64,000 bases of DNA from JALOKP01 sp963800865 (GTDB taxonomy: Bacteria > Acidobacteriota > Polarisedimenticolia > J045), in assembly GCA_963800865.1 (NCBI GenBank), contig CAWDCL010000002.1, positions 310,001 through 374,000 of the forward strand, written 5' to 3'. Of the stretch, positions 8,689 through 16,415 are shown piece after piece. A model generated the notes under the pieces. It saw nothing but the letters and a program-made list of their open reading frames with translations. It did not search any database and was not told where the DNA came from. The position numbers and the translations under genes were made by a program. Position 1 is the stretch's first letter; each line of letters starts with the position of its first letter.

Positions 8689-9317
8689 CGACCCTCTCCG
8701 ACGACTGCCGGACCGCGCGTCGCGCGCTCCTCGCGCGCGAAGACGGCGCGCAGCCGGCGGCCGCGCGCGAAGCGCTCGAGCGGCACCTGGCCGCGTGCGC
8801 CCCGTGCCGGCGCCGCGCGGTCGAGATCGACCAGGCGCTCGGCGCGCTGCGCGCGCTCCCGCCGGCCCTTCCCTTCCCCGACGAAGCCCTCGAGTCGATC
8901 TGGAACCGCACGCTCCGGGCCGCACCGGCCGCCGCGGAACCCCCGCTGCGCGGCGCAGTCCGGGCCGCGCGGCCGCCGCGCGCGTCGCGCGCCGCCGGCT
9001 GGCGCCTCGCACTCGCGGCGGCGGCGGTGCTGGCGGCGGTGCTCGGCCCCTACGTCGCGTTCCGCGCGCGCGAGGGCGCGGCGCCGGTCGGGCTGCCGGC
9101 CTCCGCGTCGCTCGGCCCGGAGGAGCGGCGCGCCGCCGCGGAACTGCGGCTCGTGCTGCAGCTGACCGACCGCGCGTTGCAGCGCTCGCAACGCGCCGCG
9201 GTCGACGGCGTCCTGCGCCGCGGCGTGGATCCCGCGCTGCGCCGCGTGCCGGTGCTGCGCGAGATCGTTCCCGACCGTCCGTCGCCCCGCGACGGCTCCG
9301 TGGAGGCCGTGAGATGA
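8685..9317 (+). CDS. Anti-sigma factor with zinc-finger (ZAS/zf-HC2-like) domain
   Basis: A 210-residue single-pass membrane protein. The N-terminal half has HLAACAPCRRRA at about residues 34-45, the HxxxCxxC zinc-binding motif of anti-sigma factors. One transmembrane helix lies at about 107-125 (LALAAAAVLAAVLGPYVAF), leaving a C-terminal extracytoplasmic part rich in Arg/Ala. Coupling by ATGA to the sigma gene before and the DUF4252 gene after supports a three-gene operon. The likely role is to sequester the ECF sigma factor until a signal is sensed. The sensor domain is not recognisable. Confidence 0.75.
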   Translation: MTTLSDDCRTARRALLAREDGAQPAAAREALERHLAACAPCRRRAVEIDQALGALRALPPALPFPDEALESIWNRTLRAAPAAAEPPLRGAVRAARPPRASRAAGWRLALAAAAVLAAVLGPYVAFRAREGAAPVGLPASASLGPEERRAAAELRLVLQLTDRALQRSQRAAVDGVLRRGVDPALRRVPVLREIVPDRPSPRDGSVEAVR

Positions 9318-9931
9318 GAAAGCCGCATCCTTCGATCCTGCTCGCGACCGCGCTGCTCGCCGCGGGCCTGCTCGGCGCAGCACCCGGCGCGGCGCTTGCC
9401 GGAGCGGCGACGCCGGGCGCCGAGGAACCGATCGGCGCGTCGCTCTCGGCCTTCTTCGATCCCAGGTTCATCGCCGAGGTCGCCGACCCCGACGGGGAGC
9501 TGGTGGAAGTGAACCTCCCCGGCACGCTGCTGCAGGGACTCGCCCGGGGGATGGCCGCGGAGGAGCCCGGCGCGGCGAAGGCGCTGAGCGGGCTGACGGG
9601 CGTCAACGCGCTCGTCGTCACCGTCAAGGCCGACAAGGTCGAGGAAGCGCACCGGCGTGTGCGCACGCTCTCGGAGGAGCTCGTCGCGAAGGGCTGGAGC
9701 CCGATGGCGCGCGTGCGCGACAAGTCGTCCACCGTGACGGTCCTGTCGGGCAGGAACGCCGGCAACGGGAGGATCGACGGCCTCGTCGTGCTGGTGTTCG
9801 ACCGCGAGGACCGCGAGCTGGTCGTCTGTCACCTGGCCGGGACGTTCGACCTCTCGCAGCTCGGGACGATCACCAGGAGCCTCGACGTTCCCGGGCTCGA
9901 CGCCCTCGACGGGAGCGCGCAGAAGCCGTAG
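9314..9931 (+). CDS. DUF4252-like exported protein
   Basis: A 205-residue protein starting at an ATG that overlaps the stop of the anti-sigma gene (ATGA at 9314-9317). It has a signal peptide (ILLATALLAAGLLGAAPGAALAG). The mature domain resembles DUF4252: a short EVNLPGTLL segment, a GVNALVVTVKADK strand, a helix ending RVRTLSEEL, then RDKSSTVTVLSG and a terminal VVCHLAGTFDLSQL strand. DUF4252 proteins are often found next to ECF sigma genes, and that context is repeated here. Function unknown; an effector or modulator of the sigma/anti-sigma response is inferred from the operon only. Confidence 0.65.
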   Translation: MRKPHPSILLATALLAAGLLGAAPGAALAGAATPGAEEPIGASLSAFFDPRFIAEVADPDGELVEVNLPGTLLQGLARGMAAEEPGAAKALSGLTGVNALVVTVKADKVEEAHRRVRTLSEELVAKGWSPMARVRDKSSTVTVLSGRNAGNGRIDGLVVLVFDREDRELVVCHLAGTFDLSQLGTITRSLDVPGLDALDGSAQKP

Positions 9932-9964
9932 TCCGGGGACCGTCCCCGTGGGCGAGCGAGCGGC

Positions 9965-10336
9965 CTACGCGGTCTGTACGTCGAAATCGCGGACGATCGT
10001 CTGCCAGCCGACGATGTCGGGGTCGTCGAGCGGGTAGATCAGGCAGCCGCAGACCGCCCCGGGAAACGGCGCGGGACTGATGTGCATCACCAGCAGGTCG
10101 GCGAGGATGCGGCGCCCGCCGATCCGGATCGCGACCTTCTGGATCGAGCGTCCCAGCTCGAGGCCCGGCAGGTCCTTGCCGAGCACGAACGACAGTCCCG
10201 AGGCGCTGACGTCGCGCACGGCCATCGCGCAGCGGTGGGCCGCCGGGGTGGGCCAGCCGAACTGGACCTGCGCGTCCACCCCGGGAGGGATGGCGTGGCG
10301 CGGGGCGCGGCGGCGGCACTCTGTCGATGGGCGCAT
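9965..10336 (-). CDS. PilZ-domain protein (probable c-di-GMP binding)
   Basis: A 123-residue single-domain cytoplasmic protein. The N-terminal ECRRRAPRH supplies the RxxxR part and RDVSASGLSF the (D/N)xSxxG part of the PilZ c-di-GMP signature; the remainder is a small beta-barrel sequence (GRSIQKVAIRI, RILADLLVMHI). PilZ proteins bind cyclic di-GMP and alter motility, polysaccharide or transcription outputs. ATG 10336 precedes the motif by eleven residues. It converges on the DUF4252 gene; a GGGGAC/GTCCCC hairpin at about 9935 sits between them without a clear T-tract. Confidence 0.75.
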   Translation of the reverse strand: MRPSTECRRRAPRHAIPPGVDAQVQFGWPTPAAHRCAMAVRDVSASGLSFVLGKDLPGLELGRSIQKVAIRIGGRRILADLLVMHISPAPFPGAVCGCLIYPLDDPDIVGWQTIVRDFDVQTA

Positions 10337-10422
10337 CGGGATTCGTCCATGGGGAAAGCTAGGTCCCCCCTCCCCGGCGGGCCAGCGCTGCGGACGGCAC
10401 CGGAATCGGTCATCCTCCCGGC

Positions 10423-11598
10423 GTGGCCAAGCCGCCCCCGGACGCCCGCGCGCCGGCCCTCCTGCGTCGCGCCCTCCTCGCCTGGTACGACGGCGCCCGC
10501 CGCGACCTGCCGTGGCGCCGCACCCGCGACCCCTACGCGATCTGGATCTCCGAGGTGATGGCGCAGCAGACGACCGTCCAGGCGGTGATCCCGTTCTGGG
10601 AGCGGTTCCTGGCGTCGTTCCCGGACGTGCGTGCGCTGGCCGCGGCGCCGCTCGACGAGGTCCTGCGCCACTGGGCCGGGCTCGGCTACTACCGGCGCGC
10701 GCGCTACCTCCACGCCGCCGCGCGCGAGGTCGTGACGGAACGCGCCGGCGAGTTCCCGCGCACCGCGACCGGTTGGCTGGCGCTTCCCGGCGTCGGCGGA
10801 TACACCGCCGCCGCGATCGCGTCGATCGCGTTCGGCGAGCCCGCGCCGGTCGTCGACGGCAACGTCGTGCGCGTCCTCGCGCGCTTCGACCGCGTCGCCG
10901 AGCCGCCGGATCGCGCCCCGGCCCGGCGGCGGTTCGCGGCCCGCGCCGGCGAGCTGCTCGACGCGGCGCGGCCCGGCGACTTCAACCAGGCGCTGATGGA
11001 ACTGGGAGCGAGGGTCTGCACGCCGCGCGCGCCGCGCTGCCCGGCCTGCCCGTGGGCGGGGGCCTGTCTCGCTCGCGCCGCCGGGGACCCGGAGCGGTTC
11101 CCCGCGGCGGTCGCGCGGCCGGAGCCGGTCCCGGTCCTGCGCGGCGCCGTGCTCGTGCGCGACCGCCGCGGCCGGGTCCTGCTGCGGCGCATTCCGGACG
11201 GCGAGGTCAACGCCGGCCTGCTCGAGCTGCCCAGCGCCACGCTTCGCGAGTGGCCCGCCGGCCCGGGCATCGAACCGCCCGCGCGACCGACCGACCTCGC
11301 AGCGCTCGCACGGCGCGGTCTCGGCCGTGCGCTCGCGCGCGACACCGGGCTGGCGGTGACCCTGCGCGACGCGCTCGGCACGGAGCGCCACGCGATCACG
11401 CACCGCCGGATCACGGTCGTGCTCTTCGGCGCGACGCTGCGCGGGGCTGCGCCGCGCGGCCGGGGCTGGTCGTGGGTGGCGCCGGAGGAGCTGCCCGCCG
11501 CCGGGCTGACGAGCGCGGCGCGCAAGCTCTCGCGCTTCGCGGCGCCGGCCGCGGGGCCGGCCGCGGGGCCTATGTCGCCGCCGGCTCGACGATCTTGA
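10423..11598 (+). CDS. mutY: A/G-specific adenine glycosylase
   Basis: A 391-residue base-excision-repair enzyme that removes adenine mispaired with 8-oxoguanine. The N-terminal domain has the catalytic glutamate in ISEVMAQQT (about E44), the helix-hairpin-helix LPGVGGYTAAAI, and the catalytic aspartate in VVDGNVVR (about D145). The [4Fe-4S] loop is C199-x6-C206-x2-C209-x5-C215. A C-terminal NUDIX-like domain for 8-oxoG recognition follows (RGAVLVRDRRGRVLLRR). Family length is normal. It starts at GTG 10423 near TCCCGGCGTG with no strong Shine-Dalgarno. The 3' end overlaps the bactofilin gene on the other strand by 29 bp. Confidence 0.92.
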   Translation: MAKPPPDARAPALLRRALLAWYDGARRDLPWRRTRDPYAIWISEVMAQQTTVQAVIPFWERFLASFPDVRALAAAPLDEVLRHWAGLGYYRRARYLHAAAREVVTERAGEFPRTATGWLALPGVGGYTAAAIASIAFGEPAPVVDGNVVRVLARFDRVAEPPDRAPARRRFAARAGELLDAARPGDFNQALMELGARVCTPRAPRCPACPWAGACLARAAGDPERFPAAVARPEPVPVLRGAVLVRDRRGRVLLRRIPDGEVNAGLLELPSATLREWPAGPGIEPPARPTDLAALARRGLGRALARDTGLAVTLRDALGTERHAITHRRITVVLFGATLRGAAPRGRGWSWVAPEELPAAGLTSAARKLSRFAAPAAGPAAGPMSPPARRS

Positions 11599-11938
11599 CG
11601 TTCCCCTGGAACACGCCCCCCTCCTGGACGGAGAGCGACGGCCGGAGCATCTCCAGTTCGCCGGTGAACTTCCCCCCGGTCGCGATCAGGACCGACTCGC
11701 GCACCGAGACCTGCCCGTCGAGCTGGCCGTAGACGGCGAGCGACGCGACCTCGACCCGGCCGGTCACGCGCCCCTTCTCGCCGACGACGAGCGCCTGGCC
11801 GCTGAGCTTGACGTTCTCGACGACCCCCTCGATGCGCAGCGTCCCCTCGAAGCGCAGCTCGCCGCCGGTGAGCTGGCTCCCCTCCCCGAGGCGGCCGTCG
11901 GACGCACCCGAACCGTTGCTGCCCGGCCGGCGCAGCAT
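11570..11938 (-). CDS. Bactofilin (polymer-forming cytoskeletal protein)
   Basis: A 122-residue protein that is almost all bactofilin domain: repeated short beta-strands of a right-handed beta-helix (LRFEGTLRIEGVVENVKLSGQ, GRVTGRVEVASLAVYGQLDG, GGKFTGELEM) behind a flexible N-terminal tail (MLRRPGSNGSGASDG). Bactofilins polymerise without nucleotide and scaffold envelope or chromosome-segregation factors. The start ATG shares its A with the parB stop (TGATG), so translation is coupled to ParB. In Myxococcus xanthus, bactofilins position ParABS components, and this adjacency suggests a similar role. Confidence 0.88.
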   Translation of the reverse strand: MLRRPGSNGSGASDGRLGEGSQLTGGELRFEGTLRIEGVVENVKLSGQALVVGEKGRVTGRVEVASLAVYGQLDGQVSVRESVLIATGGKFTGELEMLRPSLSVQEGGVFQGNVKIVEPAAT

Positions 11939-12849
11939 CAGTGCACCTGGCTGCCGGAAGCGCGCAGCAGCAGGCGGTAGAGCCGATCCAGGTCCTCGTC
12001 CCCGGCGAAGCGGATCTCGATCCGCCCGCGGCCGGCGCGGCTGGTCTGGATCGCCACCTTCGCGGCGAGCGCGCGCGACAGCGTCTGTTCCGCGGCCGCG
12101 ACGTTGGGATCGCGCGCCGCGCCCTCGTGCGGCGCGGCCGGGCCGAGCGTGTTCGCGCGCCGCACGCGCTCCTCGATCTCGCGCACCGACCACTTGGACG
12201 ACGCGGCCTGCCGGGCGAGCCGGATCGACTGCTCGCGATCGGCGAGACCGGCCAGCGCGCGACCGTGGCCCATCTCGAGCGTGCGGCTGTCGAGCAGCTC
12301 CTGGACCTCGTCGGGCAGCTCGAGCAGGCGCAGGAAGTTCGCGATCGAGCTGCGCGGCTTGCCGACGCGCTCGGCGACCTCGGCCTGCGTCAGCCCGAAC
12401 TCGCGGATCAGGGTGCGGAAGCCGCGCGCCGTCTCGAGCGGGGCGAGGTCGTCGCGCTGCAGGTTCTCGATCAGCGCGATCGCGAGCATCTGGTCGTCGG
12501 TCAGCCGGCGCACCGTGACCGGGACCCGCTCGAGCCCCGCCTTGCGCGCCGCCCGCCAGCGCCGCTCGCCGGCGACGAGCGTGAACAGGCCGTCCTTCTC
12601 CTCGCGCACGATCAGCGGCTGCAGCACGCCGCTCTGCTTGATCGACGCGGCGAGGTCGGCGATCTCTTCCTCGTCGAACCGCTTGCGCGGCTGCCGGGGA
12701 TTGGGGCGGATGCGGTCGATCGGAAGCTCGCGGGCCCCGCCGACGGAGTCGGCGGGCGCGGACTCGACCAGCGCCTCCGCTGCGGGGCCGTCGGGGATCA
12801 GGCTGCTGAGGCCCTTACCCAACGCTCGGCGCTTCGGTTCGACCTTCAC
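11938..12849 (-). CDS. parB: Chromosome-partitioning protein ParB (Spo0J)
   Basis: A 303-residue CTPase clamp that loads at parS and spreads. Features in order: N-terminal ParA-stimulating tail (RRALGKGLSSLIPD), the CTP-binding ParB N-domain with PNPRQPRKRFDE and VAGERRWRAARKAGL, the helix-turn-helix LTQAEVAERVGKPRSSIANFLRLLEL that reads parS, and a C-terminal dimerisation domain. Length is normal. The start overlaps the parA 3' end by 35 bp and its stop overlaps the bactofilin start. Two perfect parS palindromes lie 0.2 kb upstream of parA. Confidence 0.95.
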   Translation of the reverse strand: MKVEPKRRALGKGLSSLIPDGPAAEALVESAPADSVGGARELPIDRIRPNPRQPRKRFDEEEIADLAASIKQSGVLQPLIVREEKDGLFTLVAGERRWRAARKAGLERVPVTVRRLTDDQMLAIALIENLQRDDLAPLETARGFRTLIREFGLTQAEVAERVGKPRSSIANFLRLLELPDEVQELLDSRTLEMGHGRALAGLADREQSIRLARQAASSKWSVREIEERVRRANTLGPAAPHEGAARDPNVAAAEQTLSRALAAKVAIQTSRAGRGRIEIRFAGDEDLDRLYRLLLRASGSQVH

Positions 12850-13603
12850 GGCTGAGAATCTCCTTGGCGAGATCGAGGTAGGCCTCGGCCCCCTTCGAGC
12901 GCCCGTCGTACATGAAGATCGGCTTGCCGAACGAGGGCGCTTCGCCGAGCCGGATGTTGCGCGGGATGACGGTCGTGTAGACCGCGCCCTTGAAGAAGTT
13001 GTAGACCTCCTGCGCCACCTGGCGCGAGAGGTTGGTGCGCTCGTCGTACATCGTCAGCAGCACCCCTTCGACCGCGAGGCGCGGGTTGAGCGCCTTCTTC
13101 ACGCGGCGCAGCGTCTCGATCAGCTGCGTCACCCCCTCCAGCGCGAGGTACTCGCACTGGATCGGGATCAGCACCGCGTCGGCGGCGGTGAGGGCGTTGA
13201 CGGTCAGGAAGCCCAGGGATGGCGGGCAGTCGACGAGCACGAAGTCGTACCGTTCGCGCACGGCGCCCAGGATGTCGGCGAGTCGGAACTCGCGGCGCGG
13301 CAGTCCCTGCAGTTCGACTTCCGCCCCGGTCAGCTCGTTCTCGGAGGGGCACAGCGTCAGGTTCTCGAGGTCGGTCGAGAGCAGCGTCTCCTCGATCGGG
13401 AACCCCTCGATCAGCGCGTCGTAGATCGTGCGCCGCTCCGGGTTGCGCTCGAAGCCCAGCGCGCGGGTGCTGTTCGCCTGCGGATCGAGATCGACGAGCA
13501 GCGTGCGCCGCCCGGCCAGGGCGAGCCCGGCGCCGAGGTTGACGGAGGTCGTCGTCTTGCCGACCCCACCTTTCTGGTTGGCGACTGCGATCGTGCGCGA
13601 CAT
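12815..13603 (-). CDS. parA: Chromosome-partitioning ATPase ParA (Soj)
   Basis: A 262-residue deviant-Walker ATPase. KGGVGKTTTSVNL at about residues 11-23 is the deviant P-loop with its signature lysine, VDLDPQANST is Walker A', and VLVDCPPSLGFLT is Walker B. It binds DNA non-specifically as an ATP dimer and pulls ParB-parS complexes. ATG 13603 gives the standard MSRTIAVANQ start. parA, parB and the bactofilin gene form an overlapping leftward operon, divergent from mnmG. Their shared upstream region contains an AT-rich tract and both parS sites. Confidence 0.95.
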   Translation of the reverse strand: MSRTIAVANQKGGVGKTTTSVNLGAGLALAGRRTLLVDLDPQANSTRALGFERNPERRTIYDALIEGFPIEETLLSTDLENLTLCPSENELTGAEVELQGLPRREFRLADILGAVRERYDFVLVDCPPSLGFLTVNALTAADAVLIPIQCEYLALEGVTQLIETLRRVKKALNPRLAVEGVLLTMYDERTNLSRQVAQEVYNFFKGAVYTTVIPRNIRLGEAPSFGKPIFMYDGRSKGAEAYLDLAKEILSREGRTEAPSVG

Positions 13604-13709
13604 GCGGGGAGACCCTGCGAACGGAAGGGCCGGATCGTAGCACAGGGGGGTCGCGCTGACCCTGCCGTTGGCCCTGGTCGCGAGGCTAACAGAGCAGGGC
13701 TAAATTGTT

Positions 13710-13737
13710 TTGATTTCTTTGTAACTTGTTGTAAATA
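13710..13737 (+). promoter_or_regulatory. Candidate sigma-70 promoter for mnmG in an AT-rich tract
   Basis: TTGATT (13710-13715) and TAAATA (13732-13737) are 16 bp apart. They lie in a roughly 50 bp tract (13695-13745) that is mostly A/T, unlike anything else nearby. Start of transcription would precede both parS sites. The same low-melting tract could instead act as an unwinding or bending element, so the promoter reading is tentative. Confidence 0.35.
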
Positions 13738-13762
13738 AAGGACTTGAGTGTCGATTCGAGAA

Positions 13763-13778
13763 TGTTCCACGTGGAACA
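13763..13778. promoter_or_regulatory. parS: parS site 1
   Basis: TGTTCCACGTGGAACA is a perfect 16-bp palindrome identical to the core parS sequence used by several phyla (for example Myxococcus). It lies in the parA/mnmG intergenic region and is the expected ParB loading site. Confidence 0.93.
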
Positions 13779-13809
13779 TTTCGCCGCTCGGGGAGGGGTC
13801 GGCCCGAAA

Positions 13810-13825
13810 TGTTCCACGTGGAACA
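13810..13825. promoter_or_regulatory. parS: parS site 2
   Basis: A second copy of TGTTCCACGTGGAACA, identical to site 1 and 47 bp downstream (start to start). The pair places the chromosome centromere between parA and mnmG, about 20 kb from dnaA. Confidence 0.93.
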
Positions 13826-13888
13826 TCTCCTCAGCCGGGCACCCCCCAGGCGGAGGCCGTAAGATCTCGCGCCCGGAGAGGAGTCGCG

Positions 13889-15730
13889 GTGCGGACCCGA
13901 GACCCCGTGGTTGTGATCGGCGGAGGCCACGCCGGCGTCGAGGCGGCGGCGGCGGCGGCCCGTCTCGGGGTCGAGGTCGTCCTCCTGTCGCTCGATCCGG
14001 GGTCGCTCGTCCGGCTCTCCTGTAACCCGGCCATCGGCGGCATCGGCAAGGGGCACCTGGTGCGCGAGATCGACGCCCTGGGAGGGGTAATGGGCCTTGC
14101 CGCGGATGCCGCCGGCACCCACTTCCGGCTGCTCAACCGCAGCCGGGGCCCGGCCGTCCAGGGGCCGCGGGCCCAGCAGGACTACGACCGCTACCCGATC
14201 GCCGTCCGGCGGATGATCGAGGCCGACGGCCGGATCGAGCTGCAGTCCGGGGAAGCCGCGGGACTGCGGGTCGAGGACGGGCGGATCGCGGGGGTCGAGA
14301 CCGCGGACGGGAGGCTCCTCCCGGCTTCTGCAGTGGTCCTGACGACCGGGACCTTCCTGCGGGGCCTGCTGTTCCAGGGCGAGGCGGTCACCCCGGGCGG
14401 GCGGACCGGGGAAGCCCCTTCCAACGCCCTTTCCGCGGCCCTCGAGGCCCTCGGACTCCGCCTGGAGCGCTTCAAGACCGGCACGCCGCCGCGACTCTGG
14501 CGTCGATCCATCGATCCCGCGCGGTTCGAGGAACAGCCGGGGGACGAGCGGCCGGTCCCGTTCTCGTTCCTGAACCTGGGGGACGGGACATTCAGCCCAG
14601 AGCTGCCGCAACTGACGACGTGGCTCGCCTACTCCAACGAGCGCGTGCACGCGCTGGTCCGGGCGGGGCTCGGCCGCTCCCCGCTCTACACGGGGAAGAT
14701 CCGCGCCCGGGGCCCGCGCTATTGCCCTTCCTTCGAGGACAAGGTCGTGCGCTTCGCGGATCGCGAGCGGCACCTGCTCCACCTCGAACCGATGGGGATC
14801 GACCATCCGTGGGTCTACGTGAACGGCCTTTCCACGAGCCTTCCGCCGGAGATCCAGGCCGAGCTGGTCGCCTCGATCGAGGGGCTGGAGCAGGCGGAAG
14901 TCGCGCGCTGGGGATACGCGGTCGAGTACGACTTCGCCCCGCCCACCCAGCTCCTTCCGAACCTGCGGGTGCGCTCGGTTCCCGGCCTCTACCTCGCCGG
15001 GCAGATCTGCGGCACCACGGGCTACGAGGAGGCGGCAGGCCTCGGACTGGTCGCGGGAGCGAACGCAGGGCTGGACGCCCTGGGCCGCGATCCGTGGGTC
15101 CCCGACCGACTCGAGTCGTATCTCGGGGTGATGGTCGACGACCTGACGACCGTGGGGGTGTTGGAGCCCTACCGGATGTTCACCTCCCGCGCCGAGTTGC
15201 GCCTGTCGCTCTCTGCCGACTCGGCCGACCGGCGGCTCACCCCGGTCGGAGAGCACCTGGGGCTCGTTCCGGCGGGCCGCGCGGCCCGCAGCAGGGCGCG
15301 TTGGGAGCGGATCGAGCGGGCCCAGCGGGCCCTCGACGGGGCCGGTGACCTGCGCGGCGCTCGCCGGCAGATGCCGGCGGACCGGATCCGGCGCGGCGAC
15401 CCTCCCGAGGAAGTCCTCGCCGAGCACCTCGGGCCGGAGATGCAGCTATCGGAGCACGACACCGAGACGCTGGCGGGGCTGCTGCGCTACCGCGGGTACC
15501 TCGACCGGGAGCGGCGCGAGGCCGAGCGGCTGGCCGACGCCGAGCGGGTCCGCATCCCCGGGGACTTCGGCTACGAAGAGCTCTCCGGCCTCTCGAACGA
15601 GTTGCGCGAGCGGCTCTCCGAGGTCCGGCCCGCCTCGCTCGGCCAGGCTTCGCGGGTACCGGGCATGACGCCGGCGGCCCTGGGCCTGCTCGCCGCCGCG
15701 ATCGGCCAGCGCGCCCGGGCGGCGTCGTGA
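13889..15730 (+). CDS. mnmG: tRNA uridine-5-carboxymethylaminomethyl modification enzyme MnmG (GidA)
   Basis: A 613-residue FAD protein that, with MnmE, installs the cmnm5 group on U34 of certain tRNAs. The FAD Rossmann motif VVVIGGGHAGVEAA sits at the N-terminus, followed by SCNPAIGGIGKGHLVREIDALGG and NRSRGPAVQGPRAQQD, both GidA signatures, and the second motif GLYLAGQICGTTGYEEAAGLG. Start GTG 13889 is chosen because GGAGAGGAG lies just upstream; a longer reading from 13748 would translate through both parS sites. The stop overlaps the rsmG start as GTGA. The frame is intact, unlike its partner mnmE. Confidence 0.94.
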   Translation: MRTRDPVVVIGGGHAGVEAAAAAARLGVEVVLLSLDPGSLVRLSCNPAIGGIGKGHLVREIDALGGVMGLAADAAGTHFRLLNRSRGPAVQGPRAQQDYDRYPIAVRRMIEADGRIELQSGEAAGLRVEDGRIAGVETADGRLLPASAVVLTTGTFLRGLLFQGEAVTPGGRTGEAPSNALSAALEALGLRLERFKTGTPPRLWRRSIDPARFEEQPGDERPVPFSFLNLGDGTFSPELPQLTTWLAYSNERVHALVRAGLGRSPLYTGKIRARGPRYCPSFEDKVVRFADRERHLLHLEPMGIDHPWVYVNGLSTSLPPEIQAELVASIEGLEQAEVARWGYAVEYDFAPPTQLLPNLRVRSVPGLYLAGQICGTTGYEEAAGLGLVAGANAGLDALGRDPWVPDRLESYLGVMVDDLTTVGVLEPYRMFTSRAELRLSLSADSADRRLTPVGEHLGLVPAGRAARSRARWERIERAQRALDGAGDLRGARRQMPADRIRRGDPPEEVLAEHLGPEMQLSEHDTETLAGLLRYRGYLDRERREAERLADAERVRIPGDFGYEELSGLSNELRERLSEVRPASLGQASRVPGMTPAALGLLAAAIGQRARAAS

Positions 15731-16386
15731 AGTCGCTGCGGCTCCCGCCGCCCGCGGATGAACTGGCGCGCGCCGTTGCCGCCGGGTGGGACGGGATGGG
15801 TGGTCCACCCCTCGATCCCGCGGTGGCGCGGAGGGTCGGGACCCAGCTGAACCTGCTGTACCTCTGGAATCGCCGATTCAACCTGACCGCGATCCGCGAT
15901 CCGCTCGAGGGGGTGCGCCGGCACGGGCTCGAGGCGCTCGAGGCGACGCTCGTCCCGGGCCTGCCGGAACGCGGGCTGCTCGTCGATCTCGGCAGCGGAA
16001 ACGGCTTCCCGGCCCTGCCGATCCTGGCGGCGCGGCCGGATCTCTCCGGGCTGCTGGTCGAGAGCTCGGCGCGCAAGGTCGACTTCCTCCGCGCCGCGGC
16101 GCGCGAGAGCGGGCTCACCGACCGGGTTCGCGTCGAACAGCTCGTTCTTGCGGCGATCGATCAGCTTCCAGCGGAGATCGCGATCCTCACGCTGCGCGGG
16201 TTCCCCGATCCGGAGCAATGGATCCTGGAAGCGGTCCTTCATCGGCCCGGCGCTGCGGTCCTGGCCTGGCTCTCGCTCGATGACGCCTCCCGCATCGCAC
16301 GACTCCTCGAGCAGCGGGGGGCCCGGGCCGAGGTACGGCCGCTGCGCTCCTCGGGCACCGGGGCGATCCTCCGGACCGGGGGGTAA
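15727..16386 (+). CDS. rsmG: 16S rRNA (guanine-527-N7)-methyltransferase RsmG (GidB)
   Basis: A 219-residue SAM-dependent methyltransferase. NLLYLWNRRFNLTAIRDP is the GidB N-terminal signature and VDLGSGNGFPALPILAARPDL is the SAM-binding motif I. It methylates N7 of G527 in 16S rRNA; loss in other bacteria gives low-level streptomycin resistance. GTG 15727 overlaps the mnmG stop (GTGA), the conserved mnmG-rsmG operon. In many bacteria parAB follows rsmG; here parAB is instead divergent from mnmG on the other side. Confidence 0.88.
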   Translation: MKSLRLPPPADELARAVAAGWDGMGGPPLDPAVARRVGTQLNLLYLWNRRFNLTAIRDPLEGVRRHGLEALEATLVPGLPERGLLVDLGSGNGFPALPILAARPDLSGLLVESSARKVDFLRAAARESGLTDRVRVEQLVLAAIDQLPAEIAILTLRGFPDPEQWILEAVLHRPGAAVLAWLSLDDASRIARLLEQRGARAEVRPLRSSGTGAILRTGG

Positions 16387-16415
16387 CGCGGAGGGGGCGG
16401 CTCGCCGCGGCGGAA

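Noticed and set aside
6157..9765. A 1202-residue minus-strand open frame, and similar long frames opposite gyrA, gyrB, mutY and the subtilase
   Set aside because: They are antisense to well-supported genes, have low-complexity Arg/Ala/Pro composition and no recognisable domains; long shadow frames are expected at this GC content.
9932..9960. Intrinsic terminator between the DUF4252 and PilZ genes
   Set aside because: The hairpin GGGGAC/GTCCCC is short and no T-tract follows on either strand.
13411..13779. Small minus-strand frame beginning MFHVEH
   Set aside because: These residues are the translation of a parS palindrome, a well-known spurious call; the frame also overlaps parA.
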